A stretch of DNA of 64,000 nt, taken from NCBI RefSeq assembly GCF_025791835.1, contig NZ_JAOXLP010000012.1, positions 79,404 through 143,403 on the forward strand. The letters are read 5' to 3'. The notes beneath the pieces are model-generated. The model did not search any database, was not told the DNA's origin, and saw only the letters and a list, made by a program, of their open reading frames with translations. The first letter of the stretch is position 1. Every line of letters begins with the position of its first letter. A program made the translations under genes and the position numbers. This DNA is from Roseomonas xinghualingensis. Lineage in GTDB: Bacteria > Pseudomonadota > Alphaproteobacteria > Acetobacterales > Acetobacteraceae. Positions 45,320-54,178 of the stretch are shown piece by piece.

Positions 45320-46249
45320 TCAACCCCAAGGTCCGCGGCTGCGGCGCGTGGACCGCTCCCAGGGCCGCCCCGCGGTGCCACCGGAGAATGCCGGTCCATT
45401 CGCCGGCATTCCACCCGCCATCTGCATCAGCGCCATCACCCGGTTCTGCGTGCTCGGATGGGTGGAGAAAAGATTGTCCATCCGCGCGCCCGAAAGCGGG
45501 TTGATGATGAAGAGATGCGCGGTGCCCGGATTCGCCTCGGCATGGTGATTCACATAGGCATGGCGCCCAGCCTCCAGCCGCTGCAACGCATTCGCCAGCC
45601 CCAGCGGGCTGCCCGCGATCTGCGCGCCCAGCCGGTCCGCGTCGTATTCGCGGGAACGGCTGATCGCCATCTGCACCAGCATCGCCGCGAGCGGCGCCAG
45701 GATCATCATCAGCAGCAGGCCGATTCCGCCCAGCGGGTTGTTGCGGTCCCTGTGCCCGAAAAGCCCGCCGAACTGCGCCAGCATGCCGATGGCGCCCGCC
45801 AGGCTGGCGGTGACGGTCATGATGAGCGTGTCGCGGTTGCGGATATGCGCCAGCTCATGCGCGATGACGCCGGCCACCTCCTCCTCCGGCATCATCGCCA
45901 GAAGCCCGGTGTTCACCGCCACCGCCGCATGCTCGGGGGAGCGCCCCGTGGCGAAGGCGTTCGGCTGGTCCTCATGGATGAGGTAGAGCGCGGGCATGGG
46001 CAGCCCCGCCCGCGCGGCCAGTTGCTGCACCATGGCATAGAGCCGCGGGTGATCCGCCGGGCCGATCGGCTGCGCATTGTACATCCGCAGCACCATCCGG
46101 TCGGAGTTCCACCAGGAGTAGAGATTCATCCCGGCAGCCAAGAGGAAGGCGATCACCATCCCCTGCTGCCCTCCCAGCATGAAGCCCACCCCCGCGAAGA
46201 GGGCGGTGAGGCCTGCCATCAGAATGGCGGTGCGCATGATACCGGACAC
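45320..46249 (-). CDS. htpX: M48 membrane metalloprotease HtpX
   Basis: Zinc protease of the inner membrane that degrades damaged membrane proteins under envelope stress. Of 309 residues, the first two helices (about 6-40) are followed by the cytosolic domain with the zinc site HELAH (131-135) and the third ligand Glu201 in SREYDADR; two more helices lie between them. The GTG at 46249 is preferred over the ATG at 46237 because it has a GGAGGAACAGGGGCC ribosome region and gives the family-like spacing before [13 protein letters not shown]. Confidence 0.94.
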   Translation of the reverse strand: MSGIMRTAILMAGLTALFAGVGFMLGGQQGMVIAFLLAAGMNLYSWWNSDRMVLRMYNAQPIGPADHPRLYAMVQQLAARAGLPMPALYLIHEDQPNAFATGRSPEHAAVAVNTGLLAMMPEEEVAGVIAHELAHIRNRDTLIMTVTASLAGAIGMLAQFGGLFGHRDRNNPLGGIGLLLMMILAPLAAMLVQMAISRSREYDADRLGAQIAGSPLGLANALQRLEAGRHAYVNHHAEANPGTAHLFIINPLSGARMDNLFSTHPSTQNRVMALMQMAGGMPANGPAFSGGTAGRPWERSTRRSRGPWG

Positions 46250-46292
46250 GGCCCCTGTTCCTCCTTGCCTGTTCCAACCCTATTTGGGGCGC

Positions 46293-46460
46293 ATGGCCGA
46301 AAACAACGACACCAAGACCCAACCCGCCCCGCCGGCGCCGCCGCCATCCGATGCGCCCGCCGGAACCCCGCCCAAGCCTGCCGAGATCGGAGGACCGAAG
46401 GGGCCCGAGCCGACCCGGTATGGCGACTGGGAGCGGAAGGGACGCGTCAGCGACTTCTGA
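46293..46460 (+). CDS. DUF1674 protein, SdhAF4-type succinate dehydrogenase assembly factor
   Basis: A 55-residue protein with a disordered proline-rich N-terminus and the DUF1674 C-terminal block EIGGPKGPEPTRYGDWERKG, ending RVSDF. In eukaryotes and alphaproteobacteria this family (Sdh8/SdhAF4) binds flavinylated SdhA and helps its assembly into complex II. No sdh gene is in the window. It is divergent from htpX, with only 43 bases between starts, and ends at a strong terminator. Confidence 0.88.
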   Translation: MAENNDTKTQPAPPAPPPSDAPAGTPPKPAEIGGPKGPEPTRYGDWERKGRVSDF

Positions 46461-46467
46461 GAATGCG

Positions 46468-46503
46468 AAAAGGCCGGGGCGCGGAATCCTTCCCCGGCCT
46501 TTT
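46468..46503. terminator. Bidirectional intrinsic terminator
   Basis: A perfect 12-bp inverted repeat AAAAGGCCGGGG / CCCCGGCCTTTT with a 12-base loop, giving T-tracts in both directions. It separates the convergent DUF1674 and glycosyltransferase genes and touches the latter's stop codon. Confidence 0.9.
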
Positions 46504-47612
46504 CAAAGCCCCAGCAGATCCAGCGTCCGTTCCACCACCAGGCGCTCGTCGTAAAGCGCGAGCGCCCTCGCCCGGCCGGCCTCGCCCATCCGTGCCCGCA
46601 GTTCCGCATCGGCTGAAAGCCGCCGCAACGCGGCCGCCAGCGGCTCCACCGTCGCGGGCGGGACGAGAAGACCCGTTTCTCCCTCCACCACCTGTTCCCG
46701 TGGGCCGCTGACATCGGTGGCCACCACTGGCAGGCCGGTCAGCATCGCCTCGATCACCGACATGGGCAGGCCCTCGAAATGGCTGGGCAGGCAGAAGATG
46801 TCGGAGGCCGCCAGCACCCGCTCCGTGTCGTGGCGATAGCCCAGCCGGCGCAGGCGCGGCCCCATGAGGGATGCGGCGCGCTCGAACTCCGGCTCCATGT
46901 CCTGCCCGTGGTCGCTGGAAAGCCGTTCCCCCACCACGCAGAGCGTCACGCCGGGCACGGATTCCATCGCCCGCAGCAACTCCGGATAGCCCTTGTGCCG
47001 CACCAGGCGGGAGATGGCCGTCACCACCACCTCATCGGGCGCGATGCCCAGCTCCGCGCGGATCGCGGCACGCGCGGCGGGATCGGGATGGAAGCGCTCG
47101 GGATCGCGGCCATTCAGCACGGGCACGGGGTTGGGATGGATGCGCAGGCGGCGGGCATCCCTCGCCTCCTCCTCGCTGACCGTCAGGAAGGTGTCGGTCA
47201 GCCGCCCCCCCGCCCATTCCACCGCCAGCGACAAGCCGCGCCGCCAGAGCGGGCCGGGCTGGTTGAAGAGGAAGCCGTGGCAGGTATAGGCCGTGCGTGG
47301 CACGCCCTCCACGCGCGCGGCCACACGGGCCAGCAGGCCCGAGATCGGGAAATGGGCATGCACCAGATCCGGGCGGCGCTCCCGGATCAGCTCGCGCAGC
47401 GCCCCGAAGGCCCGCCAGTTGGCGCCGGGCGAAAGGCTGCGCGCCATGGGCACCGGAAGCACCTCGAAGCCCTCGGCGCGCGGCAGGTCCAGCAGCGGGC
47501 CATCCGCGCAGGTGGCCAGCACCTCATGCCCACGCGCGCGGGCGCCGCGCATCAGCGGCAGGATGAAGTGCCGCAGCGAGAAATCGATATTGGCGACAAA
47601 CAGAACCCGCAT
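46503..47612 (-). CDS. Glycosyltransferase family 4
   Basis: A retaining GT-B glycosyltransferase of 369 residues, likely building a surface glycan. The N-terminal domain has MRVLFVANIDFSLRHFILPL, LVHAHFPISGLLARVAA and YTCHGF as in WcaL/RfaB-type enzymes; the C-terminal domain has ISRLVRHKGYPELLRA, FCLPSHFEGLPMSVIEAMLTGLPVV with the catalytic E-x7-E motif, and GLLVPP. No other polysaccharide gene is adjacent. Acceptor and donor are unknown. Confidence 0.9.
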   Translation of the reverse strand: MRVLFVANIDFSLRHFILPLMRGARARGHEVLATCADGPLLDLPRAEGFEVLPVPMARSLSPGANWRAFGALRELIRERRPDLVHAHFPISGLLARVAARVEGVPRTAYTCHGFLFNQPGPLWRRGLSLAVEWAGGRLTDTFLTVSEEEARDARRLRIHPNPVPVLNGRDPERFHPDPAARAAIRAELGIAPDEVVVTAISRLVRHKGYPELLRAMESVPGVTLCVVGERLSSDHGQDMEPEFERAASLMGPRLRRLGYRHDTERVLAASDIFCLPSHFEGLPMSVIEAMLTGLPVVATDVSGPREQVVEGETGLLVPPATVEPLAAALRRLSADAELRARMGEAGRARALALYDERLVVERTLDLLGL

Positions 47613-47724
47613 GCCGCGCCCCTAGCCCCGGATGGTCAGGGCGTGGCGGGCGGAATGGCCCCCCCCCGGTTTCGGCGGAACGGGGCGGGCGGCGGCGTGG
47701 ACGGGATCGGACGGCATGAGATGG

Positions 47725-47760
47725 GCGACTTCGCCCATTTCACGGCGCCTGTGCAGCCCC
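47725..47760 (+). repeat. 36-base imperfect repeat, copy 1
   Basis: Matches 49083-49118 at 30 of 36 positions in the same orientation (shared blocks GCGACTT, CATTTC and GGCGCCTGTGCA). It lies in the gap between the glycosyltransferase and rsmB genes and includes a GGGCGA / TCGCCC hairpin. Confidence 0.6.
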
Positions 47761-47806
47761 CGGACGCAGAAAGACCTGCAAGGCCGGGAACACCGAGGCT
47801 CCTGGA

Positions 47807-49075
47807 CTAACGCGCCCCGCCACCCTCCGGGCCCCGGACGAAGCGGGCGACGAAGAAACCGTCCATGCCACCCTTTTCCGCCCAGAGGTCCGGCCGGGTC
47901 CGCAGCGCGCCATCCGGTGTGATGGCGGCCTCCAGCCCCGGAACCTCATCGGGCCGCACCGGGTCTGGACGCAGGCCGAGAGCGGCGATGCGCGCCATAT
48001 GCGCCTCCCCTTCCTCGGGCTGGAGCGAGCAGGTCGCGACCACCAGCCGCCCACCCGGCGCCAGCAGCCCGGCGGCGGCCTCGATCAGCGCGGCCTGGGT
48101 GGCGGCAAGCTTCGGCACGTCGCGCGGGCGGCGCAGATGCGGCACCTCCGGATGGCGGCGGATGGTGCCCGTGGCCGTGCAAGGGGCATCGAGCAGCACG
48201 GCATCGAAGCTCCCGCGGCGCTCGGCGGACCAGGGAATGACATCCCCCACCACGACATCAGCCCGCATCTTCAACCGGGTGAGATTCTCGCGCAGCCGCT
48301 CGACACGGTGCGCCTCCTTCTCCACCGCCGTAACCGCGGCGCCCATGCCGACGAGCTGCGCCGTCTTGCCGCCAGGCGCGGCACAGAGATCGGCCACGCG
48401 CTCCCCCGCACGCACGCCCAGGATGCGCGCGGGCAGGCTGGCGGCGGCGTCCTGCGCCCAGAAGGCGCCTTCCGCGAAGCCGGGCAGTTCCGTGATCCGG
48501 GTGCCAGGAGGCAGGCGGGCTGTGCCATTGGGCAGGATCTCCGCCCCCTCAGGCGCCGCGGCGCCCGGGGCCAGGGAGAGGTCCAGCGGTGCCGGCCGGG
48601 TATGCGCCTCGGCAATGGCGCGGACCTTGGGGCCATAGGCGGCATGCCAGGCGGACCAGAGCCAGGCCGGCGTATCCAGCCGTGCGGCATCCAGTTCTTC
48701 CAGGGCGGCAGCCCCTTCGGTGGCAACCTTGCGGAGCACGGCATTCACCAGCCCAGCGAAGGGCTTGGGCGCCAGGGCCACGGCGGTTCCCACCGCCGCA
48801 TGGGCCGGTGTGCCAAGCAGCAGCAGCTCCGCCACGCCGATCCGCAGTGCCTGCAGCGCAGGGGGCGAGGGTTCGCGGCGGAGATAGGGCTCCAGCACCG
48901 CATCGATGCTGCCCAGCCGGCGCAGCACGGCGGCCGCGATGCGGTGGGCGGCGGCCTTGTCACGCGGTTGGAGCCGCCCTGGCAGGGCATCCAGGGCCTC
49001 ATCGAGCCCGCGGCGTCGCTCAAGGACGGCGGAGACGAGGGTGAAGGCGGCGGAGCGGGTGGGATTAAGCGGCAT
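47807..49075 (-). CDS. rsmB: 16S rRNA (cytosine-C5) methyltransferase RsmB
   Basis: Methylates a cytosine of 16S rRNA (C967 in E. coli) with S-adenosylmethionine. Of 422 residues, the first 140 form a NusB-like RNA-binding domain; the methyltransferase domain has the SAM motif DLCAAPGGKT (229-238), Cys299 in DAPC and the second catalytic cysteine Cys349 in ATCS. The ATG at 49075 gives the standard N-terminus MPLNPTRSAA; in-frame alternatives exist at 49096 (ATG) and 49114 (GTG). Confidence 0.94.
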   Translation of the reverse strand: MPLNPTRSAAFTLVSAVLERRRGLDEALDALPGRLQPRDKAAAHRIAAAVLRRLGSIDAVLEPYLRREPSPPALQALRIGVAELLLLGTPAHAAVGTAVALAPKPFAGLVNAVLRKVATEGAAALEELDAARLDTPAWLWSAWHAAYGPKVRAIAEAHTRPAPLDLSLAPGAAAPEGAEILPNGTARLPPGTRITELPGFAEGAFWAQDAAASLPARILGVRAGERVADLCAAPGGKTAQLVGMGAAVTAVEKEAHRVERLRENLTRLKMRADVVVGDVIPWSAERRGSFDAVLLDAPCTATGTIRRHPEVPHLRRPRDVPKLAATQAALIEAAAGLLAPGGRLVVATCSLQPEEGEAHMARIAALGLRPDPVRPDEVPGLEAAITPDGALRTRPDLWAEKGGMDGFFVARFVRGPEGGGAR

Positions 49076-49082
49076 GGAAGGC

Positions 49083-49118
49083 GCGACTTGGCGCATTTCG
49101 GGGCGCCTGTGCACCCCT
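49083..49118 (+). repeat. 36-base imperfect repeat, copy 2
   Basis: Second copy of the repeat at 47725-47760, lying just upstream of the rsmB start. The two copies bracket the rsmB gene. Confidence 0.6.
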
Positions 49119-49131
49119 CTTCATGCGGTAA

Positions 49132-49193
49132 GGGCCATTGGCTGCCCAATGGCCCTCATCGCGGGGCAGGAACAGGGGCCATTTCGGCCCCTG
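49132..49193 (-). terminator. Two hairpins after the small exported-protein gene
   Basis: GGGCCATTGG / CCAATGGCCC (49132-49155, loop CTGC) and CAGGGGCC / GGCCCCTG (49173-49193, loop ATTTC) stand between the stop of the small gene and rsmB. T-tracts are absent, so Rho-assisted termination or transcript protection is possible. Confidence 0.5.
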
Positions 49194-49204
49194 CCCGTGG
49201 CCAG

Positions 49205-49447
49205 TCAGTTGCTGCCCTGGCCCTGACCAGCGCCACCTGTGGCGCCACTCTGCTCAAGGAACAGCAACGGGTTCACGCGCTGGCCCTGGGGCTGCGCCGG
49301 GCGAGCGATCGGCCTCGGCATCTGGATCGTCACGGTGGTGTCGCTGGGCGTGGTGGCGGCGAAGGCATCCTGCATGGCAGCGGGTGCCAGCAGAACCGTC
49401 GCGAGACCAAGAATACGCATGCTACGGGTAAGGCTGAAGGAAGACAT
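49205..49447 (-). CDS. Small exported protein, 80 residues, unknown
   Basis: No family recognised. The ATG at 49447 follows a GGAG-type ribosome site and encodes MSSFSLTRSMRILGLATVLL with AFAAT as the cleavage site. The mature 45 or so residues are Pro/Gln/Gly-rich (RPIARPAQPQGQR, then GATGGAGQGQGSN) and probably disordered. Its upstream region (49448-49600) is AT-richer than average and contains a CATTTCA / TGAAATG hairpin at 49555-49572. Confidence 0.65.
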   Translation of the reverse strand: MSSFSLTRSMRILGLATVLLAPAAMQDAFAATTPSDTTVTIQMPRPIARPAQPQGQRVNPLLFLEQSGATGGAGQGQGSN

Positions 49448-49638
49448 GACTCGGCTCCTAATCAGAGGCGGCGGCACGATGTCGTCGTCTTCGCTGTTAG
49501 ATCTGGGCGCTCTGCTGACCTATTTGCACTCCGCAAAACGTAATGTCAGTCATTCATTTCAAGAATGAAATGTAACCCGATCGTGCTGCGCGATCCTGGA
49601 ACCGGGAACATCCCGCGCACTGCGGGAAGCGCTTTGCC

Positions 49639-50529
49639 TCACGCCTCCCGAAGGCGTGCCCGGAAGAGCAGCATCAACCCTGTGAGCGTTAGCAGGCCAC
49701 CGGCGAGATCCGCCCAGCCCAGTACCTCCCCCAGCCCGGCCCAACCGATCACGGCGGCCACGGGCGGAGCGAGGAGCTGCAATGCCGCGGCGGTGGAAGC
49801 CGGAAAACGCCGCAGCATGACGAAGAGCAGGCCATAGCCGCCCACCCCCACCACCGTAACGCTGTAGATCAGCCCGAACCACACCTGGGTACTGCCAGAG
49901 GTCGGCGGCGCGCCTTCCATCGCCACCGCCATGCCCAGCAGCAGCATGGCGCTGACAAGGCTCTGCCCCGCCGAGGCGGACCAGAGATCCACCCGCGCGC
50001 GGGCCGGCGCGAAGGCCAGCAGCCCGGCGGCCTGGGACACGGCGCCGAGCAGCGCCAGCAGCACGCCCAGCGCCTCACCCATGCCCTGCGGCCCGCCGAT
50101 CTGCCCGGCCAGCCGCGCCCCGGCCAGCACGGCCACCCCGGCCCAGCCGAGCACCAGTCCTGTCCAGACCCCGGCTGAAGGCCGACGCCCGAGGAAGACC
50201 GCCTCGCCCAGCGCCACCACCAGCGGCGTCGAGGCCGTGATCAGCGCCACAAGCCCGGAGGGAACGAGCGACATCGCCCACCAGGAAAAGGCGAGATAAC
50301 CGCCCGTGCCGAGCAGCCCCATCAGCACCACGCGCCCGAGATCTTCCCGCGCCGGCCAGCGCGAGCGCGTGATCCAGGCCAGTGCCAGCAGCAGCGGAGC
50401 CGTCAGGACGAAGCGGTAGGCCAGGGCCCAGAAAGGCGGCCATTCCAGCACCACCAGCCGCGCCGCATTGAAGGCTGAACCCCAGATGACGACGAAGGCG
50501 ATCGCGAGAAGAAGGTCGGCAGGCTTCAT
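49639..50529 (-). CDS. EamA/DMT-family transporter
   Basis: Drug/metabolite-type exporter of 296 residues with ten predicted helices in two EamA repeats. It opens MKPADLLLAIAFVVIWGSAFNAAR, the usual 'WGS..' first-helix pattern, and repeats the pattern in the second half, ending LTLTGLMLLFRARL. The ATG at 50529 overlaps the stop of the small membrane-protein gene (ATGA), so the two are coupled. The substrate is unknown; amino acids are common in this family. Confidence 0.9.
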   Translation of the reverse strand: MKPADLLLAIAFVVIWGSAFNAARLVVLEWPPFWALAYRFVLTAPLLLALAWITRSRWPAREDLGRVVLMGLLGTGGYLAFSWWAMSLVPSGLVALITASTPLVVALGEAVFLGRRPSAGVWTGLVLGWAGVAVLAGARLAGQIGGPQGMGEALGVLLALLGAVSQAAGLLAFAPARARVDLWSASAGQSLVSAMLLLGMAVAMEGAPPTSGSTQVWFGLIYSVTVVGVGGYGLLFVMLRRFPASTAAALQLLAPPVAAVIGWAGLGEVLGWADLAGGLLTLTGLMLLFRARLREA

Positions 50530-50759
50530 TCCCGATCGAGACGGGCGAGGATCGCGGCCTGGGATGCCTCGATTCGTCGCACCATCTGCCCGAGCGTGCC
50601 CATGGCCAGCAGCGTCAGCGCCGAAACCGCGCCCGCCCCGGCATAGAGAATCCGCGCCCTGGACCATTCCGGCCCGAGCAGCGGCGTGCCTTGCAGCGCC
50701 AGCACGGCGCAGCCGAGCAGCGCGGCGATCCCAACACCCTGGAGAATCCGAAACAGCAT
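50526..50759 (-). CDS. Small membrane protein, 77 residues, unknown
   Basis: No family recognised. Two predicted membrane helices (MLFRILQGVGIAALLGCAVL and a second near residues 38-58, YAGAGAVSALTLLAMGTLG) followed by a short charged C-terminal helix MVRRIEASQAAILARLDRE. It is embedded between folD (3 bases upstream) and the EamA gene (4-base overlap) on the same strand, which supports that it is a real gene. Confidence 0.7.
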   Translation of the reverse strand: MLFRILQGVGIAALLGCAVLALQGTPLLGPEWSRARILYAGAGAVSALTLLAMGTLGQMVRRIEASQAAILARLDRE

Positions 50760-50762
50760 GGA

Positions 50763-51689
50763 TCAGGCCAGGCCTGGCCCGTGGCCGTAGGACTGCTCCG
50801 GCGTCGCCTTCACCTCGGCAACGCCGCCATTGGGCTGCAGTGCCTCGGCCCCTCGCCGGGCCAGGGCGGCCTCCAGCGTGTTCTCCAGCAGGCAGGCAAT
50901 GGTCATTGGTCCGACGCCGCCCGGCACGGGCGTGATCCAGCCGGCCCGCTCACGCGCCGCCTCGAACTCCACATCGCCCGCCAGCTTGCCACTGGGCAGG
51001 CGGTTGATGCCGACATCCACCACCACGGCGCCCGGCGCGATCCAGTCGCCCTTCACCATGCCGGCCCGGCCCACGGCGGCCACCAGCACCTCCGCGCGGC
51101 GGCATTCCTCCGCGATGTCGCGGGAGCGCGAATGCAGCGTCGTCACCGTCGCATCGGCGGCCAGCAGCAGCGCGGCCATGGGCCGGCCCACGATGGCGCT
51201 GCGGCCCAGCACCACCGCCCGCGCGCCGGAGAGCTTCACCCCGGCCTCGGCGAGCAAATGCATCACGCCCTTCGGCGTGCAGGGCACGAGGCCGGGCAGG
51301 CCGGCGGCCAGGCGGCCGGCATTCACCGGATGGAAGCCGTCCACGTCCTTGGCCGGGTCCACCGCCTCCAGCACCTTCTGGGGATCGATATGCTTCGGCA
51401 GGGGCAGCTGCACCAGGATGCCGTCCACCGCCGGATCGGCGTTCAGGCGCCGCACCACCGCCAGCAGATCGGCCTCGGAAACCGTCTCGGGCAGGAGGAT
51501 GGTTTCGCTGTCATAGCCAGCCTCCTTCGCCGCCCGGTCCTTGGAGCGGACGTAAACCACACTGGCCGGGTCATCCCCCACCCGCACCACGCGCAGGCCG
51601 GGGCTGAAGCCAAGGCCAGCCACCCGCTCCGCCAGACCGGCCCGCAACCGGGCGCCGATCGCCTTTCCGTCGAGAAGCTGTGCCGTCAT
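50763..51689 (-). CDS. folD: Bifunctional methylenetetrahydrofolate dehydrogenase/methenyltetrahydrofolate cyclohydrolase
   Basis: Interconverts 5,10-methylene- and 10-formyl-tetrahydrofolate with NADP in one-carbon metabolism. The 308-residue protein has the catalytic [13 protein letters not shown] block, [26 protein letters not shown], the nucleotide-binding [15 protein letters not shown] and the C-terminal [19 protein letters not shown]. The tail after that (about 30 residues) is somewhat longer than usual. It is the first of three tightly packed minus-strand genes (folD, small membrane protein, EamA); YggT lies 16 bases upstream. Confidence 0.96.
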   Translation of the reverse strand: MTAQLLDGKAIGARLRAGLAERVAGLGFSPGLRVVRVGDDPASVVYVRSKDRAAKEAGYDSETILLPETVSEADLLAVVRRLNADPAVDGILVQLPLPKHIDPQKVLEAVDPAKDVDGFHPVNAGRLAAGLPGLVPCTPKGVMHLLAEAGVKLSGARAVVLGRSAIVGRPMAALLLAADATVTTLHSRSRDIAEECRRAEVLVAAVGRAGMVKGDWIAPGAVVVDVGINRLPSGKLAGDVEFEAARERAGWITPVPGGVGPMTIACLLENTLEAALARRGAEALQPNGGVAEVKATPEQSYGHGPGLA

Positions 51690-51705
51690 CTCTAGAGCGT
51701 CCCGC

Positions 51706-52008
51706 TCAGATCGTCAGCCGCCAGAGGGCGGGGAAAACCGTGACATTGAGGAAGATCCGCAGGGCCTGGAGCAGCAGGATCAGCACCACGGGAGAAAGGT
51801 CGATCCCGCCCAGATCCGGAAGGATGCGCCGGATCGGCCGCAGGGCCGGCTCCGTCACCCGCCAGAGGAAGTCGCCGATGGTCCAGACCAGCCGGTTGCG
51901 CGTGTCCAGCACGTTGAAGGCTGTGAGCATGCTGAATACCGCCGCGATGATCAGCAGCCAGACATAGAGACCGATCGCCTGATCGATCAGCCAGAAGATC
52001 GCTGTCAT
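51706..52008 (-). CDS. YggT family membrane protein
   Basis: A 100-residue membrane protein with two hydrophobic regions separated by the family's conserved loop [24 protein letters not shown]. YggT proteins are widespread and poorly characterised; some are linked to division or osmotic stress. The ATG at 52008 follows a GGGGTGCGGG ribosome site. It is 16 bases upstream of folD on the same strand, so the genes 52008 to 49639 probably form one operon. Confidence 0.9.
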   Translation of the reverse strand: MTAIFWLIDQAIGLYVWLLIIAAVFSMLTAFNVLDTRNRLVWTIGDFLWRVTEPALRPIRRILPDLGGIDLSPVVLILLLQALRIFLNVTVFPALWRLTI

Positions 52009-52183
52009 CCCGCACCCCTGAATCTGCGTCACATTGCCCGCAAGCCGTGTGTATGGCCCATGCCGGGGCCAGTCCAGCGCGGGGCTTTGCGCAAAGCCCC
52101 ACAGCACCGCTTGACGCCGGCCCCGGAGCGAGGAATAAGCCGCCCTCACGCGCCGGTCCCCAAGCCTGCGCGGCGATGGTTAA

Positions 52184-52259
<76 letters not shown>

Positions 52260-52765
52260 TCCCCCCTTCCCCATAAGCGCTTCCGCCTCCCACCCCGCCA
52301 CGGGGCGGCCTGCCCTCTCCGATCAGGGCTTCTCGCCGGCTTGCCACTGGTCCGGCAGGATCTCCGGAGTGGCTTCCGAAATGCTCATCAGGTGCATACC
52401 TTCAGCCCCCCTTGTTCAGGCCGACCATTATTTGGCCGAACGGGATTTCTTGGCTGAAATCATTGCCGGCCATGGAAAGTCGCCGGCAGATTACTGGCCA
52501 CTCCTCTCTGGAACAGCACTCAACCCCTCGCCAGTCCAGGAGTTAGAGTATACAGCAGTCTTCATCCATTAGCCCCATGTGCCGGCCTGATAGATGGGCA
52601 AACAGAAAAAACCTCCCGCGACACGTCCGAACGCCGCCTGGCTGAGCAGGCGGTGAAGCAAGAGGCCGATGCCGGGGGCCGCGGAGCCCCGGCCCGCGGG
52701 GAAGGCTGGAGCCTTCCCCGATTTCCTGCCGCTGCCTGACCGGAACCTCCAAGGAGCATCCCGCC
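52260..52765. other. 506-base gap after the tRNA, no clear gene
   Basis: A frame of 67 codons (52369-52572) exists but has no recognisable homology or ribosome site. The stretch 52390-52570 is AT-richer than its surroundings. Two GC hairpins lie before the HdeD gene: GCCGGGG / CCCCGGC near 52671-52693 and CGGGGAAGGC / GCCTTCCCCG (52697-52720, loop TGGA). No copy of the tRNA 3' end was seen in it, so there is no direct sign of integration. Confidence 0.45.
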
Positions 52766-53386
52766 ATGTCCGCCACCTCCGCCAGCCCATCGAACACAGA
52801 CGCAGACGAGCGCTTCCGAGTGGTCCGCGCGCTGGCTGGCGGCTGGTGGCTGCTGCTGCTGCGAGGGATCGTCTCCATCCTCTTCGGCGTCTTCGCCTTC
52901 CTTGCCCCTGGCCTGGGGCTGGCGGTGATCCTGGGCCTCCTGGCCGCCTGGCTGGCGCTGGATGGCATCTTCACCCTCTGGCACGCGATCACCGGCCGCC
53001 CGGCCATGCTGGGCATGAGGCGGCCGGGCACGGGATGGCTCTGGCTGGATGGGATACTCTCCCTCATCGGGGCCGTGGTGCTGCTGATGATGCCCCTTGC
53101 CTCGGCCATCGTGCTGGTCCTGATGGTTGCCGCCTGGCTCATCGTCACTGGCATCTTCCGCATCGTCCTCGCCTGGAACAGCGGCAGCTGGATGCTGGGA
53201 CTCTGGGGCGTGCTCGGCATCCTGACGGGAGTCTGGCTCGCCATCGTGCCCGGGCCGGGGCTGCTGGCCCTGATCTGGGTGGTGGCCATCCAGGCGGTGG
53301 TGGGCGGCATCCTGCTGATCGGCTTCGCCATGCGTCTGCGCCGCGTCCACCACGATCCGGTACCGGGCCCGGCACAGCCTGCCTGA
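52766..53386 (+). CDS. HdeD family acid-resistance-type membrane protein
   Basis: A 206-residue membrane protein with six predicted helices in three DUF308 pairs. The pattern WWLLLLRGIVSILFGVFAFLAPG, DGIFTLW and GWLWLDGILSLIGAVVLL is typical of HdeD. In E. coli HdeD supports acid resistance at high cell density; in other bacteria the role is unproved. The start at 52766 lies 12 bases after AAGGAG. The gene stands alone between the tRNA region and the YciI/EVE/Rieske trio. Confidence 0.88.
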   Translation: MSATSASPSNTDADERFRVVRALAGGWWLLLLRGIVSILFGVFAFLAPGLGLAVILGLLAAWLALDGIFTLWHAITGRPAMLGMRRPGTGWLWLDGILSLIGAVVLLMMPLASAIVLVLMVAAWLIVTGIFRIVLAWNSGSWMLGLWGVLGILTGVWLAIVPGPGLLALIWVVAIQAVVGGILLIGFAMRLRRVHHDPVPGPAQPA

Positions 53387-53477
53387 AGCCTGGACGACCC
53401 CACGGGGCCGTGATCTACCCTCTGCGCGACCGGGCGGGGCAAGGCTCTGCGCCCGCGCCAGAAGGGGGATCGCGGAC

Positions 53478-53771
53478 GTGCTTGTCGCCATCATCAGCCA
53501 TGACAAGCCGGACGCGCTGGAGCGGCGCCTCGCCGCCCGGCCGAAGCACCTCGTCTGGCTCGAAGCCGCGGCCCCGCATCTCCGCTATGTCGGCCCCTTG
53601 CTGGACGAGGAGGGCAAGCAGCGCGGCAGCATCGTCGTGACCGAGCAGCCCGGCCTCGAAGCCGCCAGGGCCTTCGCCAAGGCCGATCCCTTCTGGGAGG
53701 CCGATGTCTTCGCCACCCAGACCGTGCATGCCTTCCGCGAGGTCTTCCGCGACGGGGAACGCGTGGCGTGA
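53478..53771 (+). CDS. YciI family protein
   Basis: A 97-residue ferredoxin-like protein of the YciI/YCII family. It shows AIISHDKPDALERRLAARPKHL, the His-Asp pair of the family and GSIVVTEQPGLEAARAFAKADPF. The biochemical role of most YciI proteins is unknown. It starts with GTG after GGGGGATCGCG, and its stop overlaps the next GTG by four bases, forming a coupled trio with the EVE and Rieske genes. Confidence 0.9.
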   Translation: MLVAIISHDKPDALERRLAARPKHLVWLEAAAPHLRYVGPLLDEEGKQRGSIVVTEQPGLEAARAFAKADPFWEADVFATQTVHAFREVFRDGERVA

Positions 53772-54178
53772 CGGCCTACTGGCTGGTGAAGAGTGAGCCG
53801 GACGCCTTCTCCTGGGACCAGCAGGTGCAGGCGGGCGTGGAGCCATGGACCGGCGTGCGCAATGCCCAGGCGGCGAAGAACCTGCGCAGCATGAAGCTGG
53901 GCGACCAGGCCTTCTTCTACCATTCAAACGAGGGCCGCGAGATCGTCGGCATCGTCGAGGTGGCGCGCGAGGCCTATCCTGATCCCACCGAGGAAACCGG
54001 GCGCTGGGCATGCGTGGACATGCGCAGCGTGAAGCCCGTGCCGAAGCCCGTGACACTGGCCGCCATGAAGGCGGAACCCAGGCTTGAAGGCCTGGCCCTG
54101 ATCCGCCAGTCCCGCCTCTCCGTCGTGCCCGTTTCAGCGGAACACTGGGACATCATCTCCGCCATGGCCGGGCTTTGA
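53768..54178 (+). CDS. EVE domain protein
   Basis: A 136-residue protein consisting of one EVE domain, a PUA-like fold that recognises modified bases. Visible marks: YWLVKSEPDAFSWDQ at the N-terminus, WTGVRNAQAAKNLR, GDQAFFYHSNEGREIVGIVEV and a C-terminal HWDII, as in the widespread stand-alone EVE/thymocyte nuclear protein-like family. Overlaps both neighbours by 4 bases (GTGA upstream, TTGA downstream). Its natural ligand in bacteria is not established. Confidence 0.92.
   Translation: MTAYWLVKSEPDAFSWDQQVQAGVEPWTGVRNAQAAKNLRSMKLGDQAFFYHSNEGREIVGIVEVAREAYPDPTEETGRWACVDMRSVKPVPKPVTLAAMKAEPRLEGLALIRQSRLSVVPVSAEHWDIISAMAGL

Noticed and set aside
52369..52572. A 67-codon frame after the tRNA gene
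   Set aside because: Starts with GTG without a ribosome site and has no recognisable motif; treated as non-coding.
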